From: Elainella saxicola E1
GTDB lineage: Bacteria; Cyanobacteriota; Cyanobacteriia; Elainellales; Elainellaceae
Direction of reading: 5' to 3'
Length of the DNA: 38,560 nucleotides
Assembly (NCBI GenBank): GCA_002796835.1
Contig: LUGL01000029.1
Span: forward strand, 47,535-86,094
Of this stretch, positions 18,183 through 26,680 are shown piece by piece; the stretch's first letter is position 1; each line of letters starts with the position of its first letter. A program made the translations under genes and the position numbers. The notes beneath the pieces were generated by a model. The model was not told where the DNA came from. It made no database searches and was given only the letters and a program-made list of their open reading frames with translations.

Positions 18183-18584
18183 TTACAACAGGCGTCTGCG
18201 AATCTGCTCTAGCTGTCCACGACTATCAACAGGCATGCGGGGCGACGGCAGATCGGTGTTGGGCCAAGTAGGCAAATCAAAACAGGGGCAACCATTCGGC
18301 TGCACTCCCATATTCACGATAGGTACGGGCATTGTGCAGCGAGCGCAATCTGCAATATCCCAGGTTTCGGACAGCAGATCGCTCAACGTTTGCAAAGTTC
18401 CTTCTAGATAGCAGTTTTCTCCACCCACTGCCAAAATTCGCTGCCAGCAAGCTTCAAATTCTCTGCTGTAGTGGTCTCCCTCGATCGGTCGAGGTTGTAA
18501 GATTTCACCACGATCGAGCACTAAGGATTTGCCAAGCTGTAGCCAGTAGGCTAGATAGCGTTTGACCTGTTCTTGAGATGCCAT
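18183..18584 (-). CDS. Conserved Cys-motif protein of unknown function
   Basis: This is a protein of about 133 residues with the look of a conserved cyanobacterial family, but no function is known to me. The N-terminal half is helical (QEQVKRYLAYWLQLGKSLVL). The middle has two Cys pairs, CARC and CPC, 14 residues apart, which could bind zinc or an iron-sulfur cluster. A Pro-rich segment (DLPTWPNTDLPSPRMP) and a basic tail follow. I chose ATG 18584 (MASQEQV); ATG 18611 adds nine residues and has an AGGG upstream, so it remains possible. The gene is isolated and convergent with the DUF2252 gene. Confidence 0.75.
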   Translation of the reverse strand: MASQEQVKRYLAYWLQLGKSLVLDRGEILQPRPIEGDHYSREFEACWQRILAVGGENCYLEGTLQTLSDLLSETWDIADCARCTMPVPIVNMGVQPNGCPCFDLPTWPNTDLPSPRMPVDSRGQLEQIRRRLL

Positions 18585-18707
18585 GTGCGAACCCAAACCT
18601 CTAGGTGACATCCATTCACCCTAATTCCATGCTACCGAGTTGTTCCTGTACCTATTGGCTTAAAATCTAGAGCAAAGCTTAAGGTTTTGGATAGATCTGT
18701 CTGCTAG

Positions 18708-19271
18708 TCAGTCCATCGGCAAGAGCTGCCCCAACTGACTGAGATTAAGCACATGTCCTCCTGTCACCAAATAGACCGGATCGGCGATCCTGCCAATACA
18801 GCGCGTCAGTTGCCCTAGCCGATCGCGAAAACAGCGTCCGATTGGATAAGCTGGAACGACTCCCCAGCCAGTCTCTTCCGCCACACAAATCACCTGGGCC
18901 TCAGTCTGTCGCAAAATCTGTAATAAGTCCTCTAAGGTTTTGGCCCAAGTAGAGGCATCCTGGTCTAGCAAATTGGCCAGCCAGGTTCCTAAAGAATCGA
19001 TTAACAGACAATGGGATGCATCAACTCGGCGTAAACTGTCGGCTAGATCGATCGGGATATGCCAGGTTTGCCAATCAGGGGGACGACGTTGTTGATGTTG
19101 ACGAATGCGTTGCTGCCATTCTGCATCGTTTGGATCCAACTGAGCCGTCGCAACATAAATTACGGTTTTACCGGAGTGAGTTGCCAGGTACTCCGCCCAT
19201 TCACTTTTGCCCGAACGAGCGGGTCCAGTCACCAAACTGAGGCGAGAAGGTATCGCGATCGAATTTGTCAT
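18708..19271 (-). CDS. cobU: Adenosylcobinamide kinase / adenosylcobinamide-phosphate guanylyltransferase
   Basis: CobU phosphorylates adenosylcobinamide and then adds GMP, two late steps of cobalamin nucleotide-loop assembly. The 187-residue protein has the P-loop GPARSGKSEWAE at residues about 17-28 and the later motifs LLIDSLGTWLANLL, VICVAEETGWGVVP and FRDRLGQLTRCI. Length is normal for the family. It stands alone here, with no other cobalamin genes and no B12-box-like sequence in its upstream region. Confidence 0.95.
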   Translation of the reverse strand: MTNSIAIPSRLSLVTGPARSGKSEWAEYLATHSGKTVIYVATAQLDPNDAEWQQRIRQHQQRRPPDWQTWHIPIDLADSLRRVDASHCLLIDSLGTWLANLLDQDASTWAKTLEDLLQILRQTEAQVICVAEETGWGVVPAYPIGRCFRDRLGQLTRCIGRIADPVYLVTGGHVLNLSQLGQLLPMD

Positions 19272-19347
19272 AAATCGGCTTTGTGACGCCCCTGCGAAAA
19301 AACATTTGCTATAAATCTGTCATGAAAAGTCATAATCTGACCAAGTC

Positions 19348-19366
19348 ATCTGGAGGTGAACCAGAT
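19348..19366. promoter_or_regulatory. Inverted repeat ATCTGG/CCAGAT
   Basis: ATCTGG (19348-19353) and CCAGAT (19361-19366) pair around the loop AGGTGAA in the 190-base gap between the divergent cobU and the next plus-strand gene. It is a possible binding site or small hairpin. No T-run follows. Confidence 0.35.
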
Positions 19367-19461
19367 AGAATACCCAAATCTGAAGGTGCATCACAGGTCT
19401 ACCCGATATTTTCACCAACGGTGTTGTAGACTCACAATCCTTGCTAGGGAATGAGGCGGTT

Positions 19462-20436
19462 ATGAAATCTGGACTAAAGCGCATTGAAGCAACCCTTGAT
19501 CAATTGCATACGCAGCATCCAATCACAGTTGATTTAGCCACAGAGCCGCAGGCCATGGCCCAAATCATCACAAGTAATGTGCCCCGCAGTTTAGCAACAG
19601 CATCCGCCAAACCCACGGTTAAAACGATTCAACCCTTTCCTATCCCCAGAGAGTCTACTACTCAACACTCCACAGCGACTCAGCACTTAACAGCCAGTGC
19701 GGAGGCTCCCCTCTCTCAGCCCCAGCCATCACGCAGTCATCCAACCTCGGCTAAACCAGGTCGATCGATCAATCGATCGGGGATGAAAGTCCGTAAACCT
19801 GGGGCAATTGTCAAATCAGCACCTTCTCAGCCCATTGCTACTCAGCCTGTTGCGGCTCAAAAGGCATTCCCAACGCGAAATAGCGATCCAGAAACCCCAA
19901 CACTGCCCAAGTCGAAACCGCCTAGCTTCAGCAGTCACCGTCATGCGGCCAATCCAAACCTGGCGGTAGGCATCCTCAAAGAAGTCGAATCGGTGGTTGT
20001 GAAATGGCAGCTTGAGTTAGAACAGGCCGTTCTCGAAATTCAGGCCCTATATATGGAAGGACCGATCGTCGATGGTTGGCTGGAATCCCATCCCTACGGG
20101 TCACCTCAAGTCATGCAGCCGATCGGAACGGCGATGTTGCGGCATGCGGAAATCGATCGCCTGATGGAATATGTCGAAGAAATTTGTCGTGTTCCCCAAA
20201 CTCTGGAAACGGGAGAAGTACCACGTACTGGCTACCGGCTCTGTGGCCTTGATGCGGAAGGACAACTCTGGTCACGTCCCTGTCCGGCTCAGCAGGTTCC
20301 TTATGTGGGATTGGCGATCGCCCGCTACCAAAAACTGCGAATTTTGCTGGCTCAAAAGCAAACCCTGGAAAACCGCCTCAACCAGCTTGTGCAAAGTCTG
20401 ACCCTGCTGCATGGCCAAATTCAAAGTCACGTTTAG
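19462..20436 (+). CDS. Hypothetical protein with disordered N-terminal half
   Basis: The protein has about 324 residues and I do not recognise its function. After a short helical start (KSGLKRIEATLDQLHTQHP), residues about 25-165 are rich in Pro, Ser, Thr, Gln and Ala and look disordered. The C-terminal part is ordered: a helix (EVESVVVKWQLELEQAVLEIQ), a segment GPIVDGWLESHPYGSPQ, GYRLCGLDAEGQLWSRPCP, and a terminal coiled-coil-like helix (LRILLAQKQTLENRLNQLV). I chose ATG 19462, preceded by GAGGCGG; a TTG at 19441 would add seven residues. Its 3' end overlaps the convergent YdcF-like gene by 59 bases. Confidence 0.75.
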   Translation: MKSGLKRIEATLDQLHTQHPITVDLATEPQAMAQIITSNVPRSLATASAKPTVKTIQPFPIPRESTTQHSTATQHLTASAEAPLSQPQPSRSHPTSAKPGRSINRSGMKVRKPGAIVKSAPSQPIATQPVAAQKAFPTRNSDPETPTLPKSKPPSFSSHRHAANPNLAVGILKEVESVVVKWQLELEQAVLEIQALYMEGPIVDGWLESHPYGSPQVMQPIGTAMLRHAEIDRLMEYVEEICRVPQTLETGEVPRTGYRLCGLDAEGQLWSRPCPAQQVPYVGLAIARYQKLRILLAQKQTLENRLNQLVQSLTLLHGQIQSHV

Positions 20437-21205
20437 CGATCGGATCAACCATTGCGACTGAATCAACTGGCGGGGCTGGTCGCGGCTCAAATCTACCTAA
20501 CAGCCCATAGCTGGCTAGCCCCAAATATTCTCGCAGAATCAAGAAAGCCTGTTTGCGGGTTTGATACTGAGCTGGGAAAGCAGTGGGATGAGGAATCACA
20601 GTCAAGCCAAAACTGCGAAACGTTAAGACCGATCGCAGCATATGCGGCCAGTCAGTCACGAGCAAAATTCGCTGTTTATTCTGGGATTTCAGGAAAGCTG
20701 CCGTAAACTTAGCGTTCTCTTCTGTCGTACGCGAGCAAGGTTCACCTTCGATCGCCCGATCAGGCAATCCAGCATGAGCCAAGGCTTGGGCAATCGGTTC
20801 TGCATCTCCCGCCCCACTGACAAACACAACCGGAGCCCGTCCAGATTGCCAGAGTTGAGCTGCCGCTTGAATCCGGTCCCGTCGTAAGTCTGGTCCTCGC
20901 CCTAGAATGACGATCGCATCTGCCTTGTGGCCCGTATCTTGCGGCAAAAGCCCTAGCAGCAGTCGATTCCCTAAGTGAACAGCAATGGGAGAGGCAAGTA
21001 AACTATAGCTGAGAAACAACAACAATCCTAAACTGCTGATCTGTCGTTTCCATCGCCAGGATCGAACAACCCAGGGCAGGATAATCATGATCAACAGCAG
21101 GGGCAGAATAATCGCGGGATTCGTGACCGTATCAAACAAGTGCCAGCTGAAGGAAGCCCACTGACTGGTTGGCGTATTACGGATGCATCGGGTAATTTCT
21201 AACAT
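20378..21205 (-). CDS. YdcF/ElyC-like membrane protein (DUF218)
   Basis: The 275-residue protein has two N-terminal membrane segments (IILPLLLIMIILPWVV and SLGLLLFLSYSLLASPIAV) followed by a DUF218 domain. The domain motifs are ADAIVILGRGPDLRRDRI, LWQSGRAPVVFVSG, TEENAKFTAAFL and LLVTDWPHMLRS. DUF218 proteins include SanA, ElyC and YdcF, linked to envelope integrity; the precise reaction is not known. The last 59 bases overlap the 3' end of the convergent hypothetical gene. Confidence 0.88.
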   Translation of the reverse strand: MLEITRCIRNTPTSQWASFSWHLFDTVTNPAIILPLLLIMIILPWVVRSWRWKRQISSLGLLLFLSYSLLASPIAVHLGNRLLLGLLPQDTGHKADAIVILGRGPDLRRDRIQAAAQLWQSGRAPVVFVSGAGDAEPIAQALAHAGLPDRAIEGEPCSRTTEENAKFTAAFLKSQNKQRILLVTDWPHMLRSVLTFRSFGLTVIPHPTAFPAQYQTRKQAFLILREYLGLASYGLLGRFEPRPAPPVDSVAMVDPIAKRDFEFGHAAGSDFAQAG

Positions 21206-21400
21206 TCAAACGCTCGTTTGCAACCTCTAGCACGGCATCTTTCGTTCGATCGCCAGTATAACGAGGCAGATGCAGCAATGTTGTGAAGTGGAGAACAAGG
21301 CCAGCCTGAGGAGGAATAAAGCTGATATGCAGTCATGGAAGGAGTGTTTTCTGACAAGGCACCCTTTATCCTGGAAAGTAAGCTTTTATGATTGCCGACT

Positions 21401-21907
21401 ATGAATTCGATCGCCCCTGCTCTGCTTTCTGTTCCAGCTTCAACCCATGCGCACGATCATTTCGCGATCACGTTTGCACCCCTTTCGCTCGATCAGGTGT
21501 ATCAGTTAGCTGATGATTCCACCAATGGGGCAATTGTGATGATGAGCGGGATGGTCCGCGACAACACGGAAGGCAAAGCAGTCGTGGCTCTGGAATATCA
21601 AGCCTATGAACCCATGGCGATACGGGTATTTCAGCAGATTGCCACTGAAATACGCCAAACCTGGCCCGATGTGACTCATATGGTGATTCATCACCGGACC
21701 GGCAAATTACAAATCGGCGAAATTAGTGTTCTGGTTGCGGTTGGCTGTCCCCATCGATCGGAAGCATTTGCTGCCTGTAAATATGCGATCGACACACTAA
21801 AACATAATGCGCCGATCTGGAAAAAGGAATGGTATAGCGAGCAGGACGGTACATTGTCCAGTACTTGGGTCAGTATTGGTGCTTGTGAAACTGAACAGAA
21901 TTGCTGA
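21401..21907 (+). CDS. moaE: Molybdopterin synthase catalytic subunit MoaE
   Basis: MoaE, with thiocarboxylated MoaD, converts cyclic pyranopterin monophosphate to molybdopterin. The protein has about 168 residues and the family motifs GAIVMMSGMVRDNTEGK, LEYQAYEPMAI, HRTGKLQIGEISVLVAV, CPHRSEAFAACKYAID and the catalytic lysine region APIWKKEWY. ATG 21401 is chosen; a TTG at 21392 is in frame. The N-terminus carries about 20 extra residues relative to E. coli MoaE. No moaD or other cofactor gene is nearby. It is transcribed divergently from the YdcF-like gene. Confidence 0.94.
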   Translation: MNSIAPALLSVPASTHAHDHFAITFAPLSLDQVYQLADDSTNGAIVMMSGMVRDNTEGKAVVALEYQAYEPMAIRVFQQIATEIRQTWPDVTHMVIHHRTGKLQIGEISVLVAVGCPHRSEAFAACKYAIDTLKHNAPIWKKEWYSEQDGTLSSTWVSIGACETEQNC

Positions 21908-21998
21908 AATTCTAGAATTACTCATGCGATCGGTAAACTACGCAACTCAGGTTGGTTGCGTTGCAACGTTGCCTGTCGTTTCAGTTCACGGAAGTTGA

Positions 21999-22550
21999 TT
22001 AGCTGGCAGGTTTTGGATCCTGCGGAATGCGGACACCAACAACTGGCGCATTAAAGCGATAGGTTTGACCTTCCAACTCCAGCGGCGTTCCTACTTTCAC
22101 TTTGCTGCCAGCAATCACTGCCCCATCTTCTTGAACCTGCGCGTCTCCGCCCAACGTCACCATCATGTCTACGGTATATTCCAATTCCGGTCGCGGATCG
22201 GGCATTGGCTTCACCGATCCATCGGGCTGGGGCACTGCAACCGATCGCGGTAAGGACTTCACGCCCAGCACTTTCACTGAACCGGCAGGCTGATTCCGAA
22301 TAATAATATTCGTGGTCTGCTGTTGCTGCAAGGATTCGACGAAAGCAGTGGGATTACTCACCGTTAGTCCCCGCACAATCACATCGATTTCGATCGGTTT
22401 CGTCGTTGCGCCAATCTGCGCCACCGAGGAACCAGAACCACCAGGTAACAGAAACAACCCTGCCACTACCATGAGGATAACTAATCCTGCTCCGATATCT
22501 AGCAGGCTAATTTTGCCAAACAAACGACCTTTGGAATCCAGAATAGCCAT
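21999..22550 (-). CDS. DUF4330 domain membrane-anchored protein
   Basis: The 183-residue protein begins ILDSKGRLFGKISLLDIG, typical of DUF4330, followed by one membrane segment (AGLVILMVVAGLFLLPG, about 21-37). The rest is extracytoplasmic and beta-rich: IEIDVIVRGLTVSNP, VKVLGVKSLPRSV, LEYTVDMMVTLGGDAQ. Its function is unknown. A strong GAGGAGG ribosome site precedes ATG 22550. Neighbours give no functional hint. Confidence 0.85.
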   Translation of the reverse strand: MAILDSKGRLFGKISLLDIGAGLVILMVVAGLFLLPGGSGSSVAQIGATTKPIEIDVIVRGLTVSNPTAFVESLQQQQTTNIIIRNQPAGSVKVLGVKSLPRSVAVPQPDGSVKPMPDPRPELEYTVDMMVTLGGDAQVQEDGAVIAGSKVKVGTPLELEGQTYRFNAPVVGVRIPQDPKPAS

Positions 22551-22789
22551 CTCTCAGCATCCTCCTCAAAACTTAGGCAATGGATGACAGATAGCACTGT
22601 ACCAGATTCGGTCACCCTGCGATCGTCCCCTATCAGATTTCCTGAGTTGAATCCTGCTGTCAAGCCGCAATTCCTCATTAGTTCAGCTGGGTATCTTAGA
22701 AGGAGCTAGCTGGCAACAATCTGCAGAATATCTGCGTCAGGGAATGAAAAGCTGGTTTCGTTTAGATATTGATTACTCTCCTCTCACCT

Positions 22790-23638
22790 ATGTTGGACCT
22801 TTTGTTCAATTTCTCTCATCACTTGCGCCGCCGTTGGGTTTATGGGTTGACCTCCTTGCTGGTGGCCTTTAGCGTGATCCTTACTACACCCCAGTCTTCT
22901 CAAGCTTTTTCCGTGCTGGAATTGCTGTTGCGCGGGGTTCAGATTATTCAGCTTTCTACCCTTTCAGATAATCAAGAAGTGGCGCTTGGCCAACAAATCA
23001 ACGATCAACTCGTCAGCAGCGAACTCACCCTCTATTCCGATCGCACCATTAATAACTATGTCAATCAGGTGGGGCAAAATCTCGTGCCCTATAGCGATCG
23101 CCCCAATCTTGCTTACACATTTCAGGTCGTGGAAAGCGATGACTTAAACGCATTTGCCACCATGGGCGGTTTTGTCTATGTCACGACAGGTCTGATCAAA
23201 GCGGCTGACAACGAAGCACAGCTTGCCAGCGTTATGAGTCATGAGATTGGTCACATTGCGGCTCGCCATTCTCTCAAGCAAATGCGGGAGTTAGCAGTTG
23301 CTCAAGGCATTGCCAGCGTCGCTGGACTCGATCGCAACACCGCAGTCAATTTAGGCGTCGAGTTAGCCCTGCGTCGTCCCAATAGCCGCCGTGACGAGTT
23401 TGAAGCCGATCAGAAAGGTCTAGCGACTCTGCAGAAAGCAGGCTATGCTCCAATCGCCATGCCCACCTTCATGGAAAAACTGCGGAATCAGGCTTCTCTA
23501 CCAGAATTTCTCAGCACTCACCCTGCCGTGTCCGATCGAATCCAGGCGCTCAATCAGGCCATCGATCCAAGGACGGCCAGTACAGGCAAAGGTTTGGATA
23601 ATTCAGCTTACCGATCGCGCATTAGTAGTTTGAGTTAG
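22790..23638 (+). CDS. M48-family zinc metalloprotease, exported
   Basis: The protein has about 282 residues. It has a signal sequence (WVYGLTSLLVAFSVILTTPQ then SSQAF) and one catalytic domain with the gluzincin motif HEIGH (H151, E152, H155 from ATG 22790) and the third-ligand Glu in RRDEFEADQKG. It ends soon after the STHPAVSDRIQAL motif typical of secreted M48 proteins such as BepA/YfgC. It lacks a TPR domain, so it resembles the short LoiP/YggG form. A probable role is envelope protein quality control. The in-frame TTG at 22769 is less likely as the start. Confidence 0.92.
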   Translation: MLDLLFNFSHHLRRRWVYGLTSLLVAFSVILTTPQSSQAFSVLELLLRGVQIIQLSTLSDNQEVALGQQINDQLVSSELTLYSDRTINNYVNQVGQNLVPYSDRPNLAYTFQVVESDDLNAFATMGGFVYVTTGLIKAADNEAQLASVMSHEIGHIAARHSLKQMRELAVAQGIASVAGLDRNTAVNLGVELALRRPNSRRDEFEADQKGLATLQKAGYAPIAMPTFMEKLRNQASLPEFLSTHPAVSDRIQALNQAIDPRTASTGKGLDNSAYRSRISSLS

Positions 23639-23639
23639 T

Positions 23640-23689
23640 GAGGGAAGGAGGAGTGGGGGAGTAGAAGAGTAAGAGAGTGGGAGAGTGAC
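23640..23689 (+). repeat. Purine-rich degenerate GAGTG/GAGTA tract
   Basis: About 50 bases directly after the protease stop are almost all A and G with regularly spaced T, built from words such as GAGTGGGGGAGTAGAAGAGTAAGAGAGTGGGAGAG. Similar purine tracts occur between genes in many filamentous cyanobacteria. No function is evident. Confidence 0.5.
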
Positions 23690-23783
23690 TATGACTTTCG
23701 CTCTTAGACTTCCAGTAAACCGATAACAGCAAGGACGATCGCTCATCGACCCACTGACCCACTAGCCTGCTACCCCATCTACC

Positions 23784-25571
23784 TCAATAATGAGTTGCCG
23801 CTTTGCGATGCTGTACTGCAGTGACGCCAACTGACTCCAAGACCTTGCCGTTATCGGCAGTGGCATAAATCAACCAGTGATCGCCACACTCCATTCGATT
23901 TTCTACGGTGCATTCCAAATAGGCCAGGGCATCTTCTAGAACCAGGCAGCCATTATTGGCCGGATGGGTTGCTACTTCTGCAAACCGATCTTCTCCCGGC
24001 AGCAAGGATCGCATGAAGTAGCGTCGGAGATTTCGTCCTTCTTTGAGGATATTCAGGACAAAGGGGCTGCCCGCATCCGCGAGGGCATTGGCTTGATCTT
24101 TGCTGACCGCGATCGTCAAACCGGGCGGGCTAAAGGTAGCCTGCGACACCCAGGAAGTCAAAATTGCCTGATGTTGATTCTCTTGATGAGTGGTGATAAC
24201 GCAGAGTGAGCCAATTACCCGACCGACAGCCTGTCCAGTTCGATCGCTCTTGGCATCGGCCACTTGCTGACGGGGAGCCCAGGCTTTTTTGGTCTTCCGC
24301 AGAATTTGAGCAAACTCTGTACCTGCAACTTCGCATTGCTGCAAGACCTCTTCGGTCGGCTTAAACTTCACCCGAATCGGCTCAAACCCAAAGCGATATC
24401 CAGCATCCTGAAGTTTCGTTTCTAGCAAATCCACGGCTTCACCGCTCCAGCCATAGGAACCGAACACTCCTGCCAGCTTTGATTTTGTGGCCGAAGAGAG
24501 CACAATTCCTAAAGCCGTTTGCATTTGAACAGGAGCATGGCCACCCAGCGTTGGTGAACCGATCACAAAACCATCACAGTCTTCTACGGCCTGGGCAATT
24601 TCAGCGGGTTCAGTAAATTCGCAGTTAATCGTGCGGACAGCCACCCCTGCTTGAGTAATGCCTTGGGCAATTGCTTTAGCCAGAGTGCCTGTGTTGCCAT
24701 AGGCCGACGTGTAGAGCAGGGCCACATTCAGCTCTTTATTTTGCTGCTGCTGACACCAATCGCGATAGTCCACCGTCAGACGGCTGAGGCTATGTTTGAC
24801 GATCGGTCCATGGGCGGGTGCGTAAATTTTGGCGGCAAACGGTTCTAACTTGTCCATGACTGTCTCGACTTGAGGCGCTTGGGCCGCATGCAAACAGTCG
24901 AAATAGTAACGGCGATCGTCTGCCAAGGTGCGCCAGTGAGCATCGGTCAGTTCATCACCACAAACATGGGTACCAAACAGTTTGTCGGTGTAAAGAATGT
25001 CTGTTGCTGGATCGTAGGTGCAAAGTTGGTCAGGATGGCGCGGCGTGGGGGCAAACCGGAACTGTAACTGGTGCCCATTGCCCAAATCGAGAATTTCTTC
25101 ATCGCGTACCACATGCAGCTTAAAGGAATGCTCTGCATCATATTGAATGCCAAAATCAAGGGCCTCATCCTCTTGCGTTGCTCGACCTTCTAAGGGTTGA
25201 TCAGCAAAGGCAACCTGCAAAAAATTGGCCGCTGGCTTCGAGCAGATCACCGTGGCATAGGACGCTGAATTCAACAACTGCTTAAGCGTACTAATGCGAT
25301 TTAAGTTGACGTGACTGAGAATAATGTAGTCAATTCTCTGATAATACTGATGGAGCTGCAGCTCTTCTAAAAAAATATCGGTAAAAGATTCACCCGGTGG
25401 ATCAAACAGAGCAACCTGGGGGGCCTGAATCAAATAGCTGTTCGCAGTCGTGCCTTTCTGCCTTGCATATTCGGTCTCAAATCGCAGGCGGGACCAGCTT
25501 CGCGATCGCAGCACCAAAGTATTTAGGCCAATTTCAGCAACCTGAACATCTCTTTGCTTCACTTCTGCCAT
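23784..25571 (-). CDS. Flavodiiron protein with non-canonical iron site (Flv1/Flv2 class)
   Basis: The 595-residue protein has the three cyanobacterial FDP domains: metallo-beta-lactamase-like (1-265), flavodoxin-like (about 282-425, LLYTSAYGNTGTLAKAI) and flavin-reductase-like (about 445-595, ITTHQENQHQAILTSWVSQ). Flv pairs pass electrons from photosystem I to oxygen, giving water. The diiron motif HxExDH reads H87-V-N89-L-N91-R92, so both acidic ligands and the following His are lost, while H179, D196 and H254 remain. Neutral substitutions of this kind mark the Flv1/Flv2 class, which works as a heterodimer with Flv3 or Flv4. No partner gene lies in the window, and I cannot choose between Flv1 and Flv2. 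AGGAGG precedes ATG 25571. Confidence 0.93.
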   Translation of the reverse strand: MAEVKQRDVQVAEIGLNTLVLRSRSWSRLRFETEYARQKGTTANSYLIQAPQVALFDPPGESFTDIFLEELQLHQYYQRIDYIILSHVNLNRISTLKQLLNSASYATVICSKPAANFLQVAFADQPLEGRATQEDEALDFGIQYDAEHSFKLHVVRDEEILDLGNGHQLQFRFAPTPRHPDQLCTYDPATDILYTDKLFGTHVCGDELTDAHWRTLADDRRYYFDCLHAAQAPQVETVMDKLEPFAAKIYAPAHGPIVKHSLSRLTVDYRDWCQQQQNKELNVALLYTSAYGNTGTLAKAIAQGITQAGVAVRTINCEFTEPAEIAQAVEDCDGFVIGSPTLGGHAPVQMQTALGIVLSSATKSKLAGVFGSYGWSGEAVDLLETKLQDAGYRFGFEPIRVKFKPTEEVLQQCEVAGTEFAQILRKTKKAWAPRQQVADAKSDRTGQAVGRVIGSLCVITTHQENQHQAILTSWVSQATFSPPGLTIAVSKDQANALADAGSPFVLNILKEGRNLRRYFMRSLLPGEDRFAEVATHPANNGCLVLEDALAYLECTVENRMECGDHWLIYATADNGKVLESVGVTAVQHRKAATHY

Positions 25572-25696
25572 GCTCTTTTCCTCCTGCGGGCCTCAGCTTT
25601 AAAGATAACCTTCTGTGTCCCCAGATCGATGAGAACGACAATTTGATTCTGCTATGGGTCTGATTATTTCTGTCTAGATCTCTCAACCCGATCCGA

Positions 25697-26671
25697 CTAT
25701 GGATTGTAGGTAAAACGGCTGCTCAGCTCCACTCCAGCCCAAATGCCATCAGACGATCGCCCCACGACGTAAACCTGTTCCTGATTCCAGAAATGAAGCT
25801 GATAAACCTGGCAATCAACCAGTTCCTGTCGCAACCATTGGTTTAACCGCTCGATCGAGGTAACATCCAACTGACTGATTGAAGGAGCAGGAAGAAACCG
25901 CTCAAACTGACCGAGCGTCAATAAGCCTGCCTGTATCAGGGTTCGTTCAAGGGCGCGATCGGCATTTTTGCCAGATGCCTGCACCAAATGGTAATTATGG
26001 ATCTGGTTGTAGCCGCCACCATAGTAGCCGTAGATTTTCACGTTACCGAGTCGATCGATCTGGTCTTGAATGCGCTGGGTGAGTTGAGCGGCCTCTGGCC
26101 CAATCTCGGCTTTAGACAGGTCAAGCGGCGGCAGCGGAGCACTTTGAATCAGCGGATCACGGTTGGGTGTGGCGATCGGCACCACTGGCGCAATCCCAAT
26201 CCAGACTTCAACCGCTTCTGATGTAGCAACCTGACCGAACAGCACGACCAGCCTGTATTCTTCGTCATGGCTGAGAACCACAGCTTGCCGATCTGCCAGC
26301 TCTGATTGCAGGGATTGCAGGAGGGTTTCATACTGGTGTTGCCGCATAGTTTGAGTCGCTGGATCGATCAGAATTCCGGCTTTGTCCTCGTCGGGAATGA
26401 GCCACTTCGCGCCATTGACTGCGCCAACCTGTTCGGGCTGCAACCAGGCTGCGAGAACCTGAGCAGACTCAATAGGCCGTAGCCAATTTTTCGATCGCAG
26501 CAAATTCAGAGGATTCAACAAACCTTGAACAGACTCATCCCAGATGAACGGCTGCAACTCGCTGCCATCCTCGTGATTGGGAAAGCGCAACGCCCAGCCC
26601 ATCTCGTCGGTCAGCAGGCTTTGAAGGGTCGATCGCAAGGTTTCAGCAAAGGTTTCAGCGTCAGAAGGCAT
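25697..26671 (-). CDS. Hypothetical protein, unknown function
   Basis: I do not recognise this 324-residue protein. It has no signal peptide or membrane span and is probably cytoplasmic. It begins with a helical acidic segment (AETLRSTLQSLLTDEMGW), has a central region that looks like mixed alpha/beta (VVLSHDEEYRLVVLFGQV, VEVWIGIAPVVPI), a Gly/Tyr motif (KIYGYYGGGYNQIHNYHL) and a C-terminal helix followed by strands. It starts nine bases after the stop of the DUF2085 gene, so the two are very likely co-transcribed. Confidence 0.75.
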   Translation of the reverse strand: MPSDAETFAETLRSTLQSLLTDEMGWALRFPNHEDGSELQPFIWDESVQGLLNPLNLLRSKNWLRPIESAQVLAAWLQPEQVGAVNGAKWLIPDEDKAGILIDPATQTMRQHQYETLLQSLQSELADRQAVVLSHDEEYRLVVLFGQVATSEAVEVWIGIAPVVPIATPNRDPLIQSAPLPPLDLSKAEIGPEAAQLTQRIQDQIDRLGNVKIYGYYGGGYNQIHNYHLVQASGKNADRALERTLIQAGLLTLGQFERFLPAPSISQLDVTSIERLNQWLRQELVDCQVYQLHFWNQEQVYVVGRSSDGIWAGVELSSRFTYNP

Positions 26672-26680
26672 GGCAGATGG

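Noticed and set aside
19272-19461. Possible cobalamin riboswitch upstream of cobU
   Set aside because: I looked for the B12 box and the usual long stem arrangement on the cobU strand and found neither; the gap is also short. Only a small inverted repeat is present.
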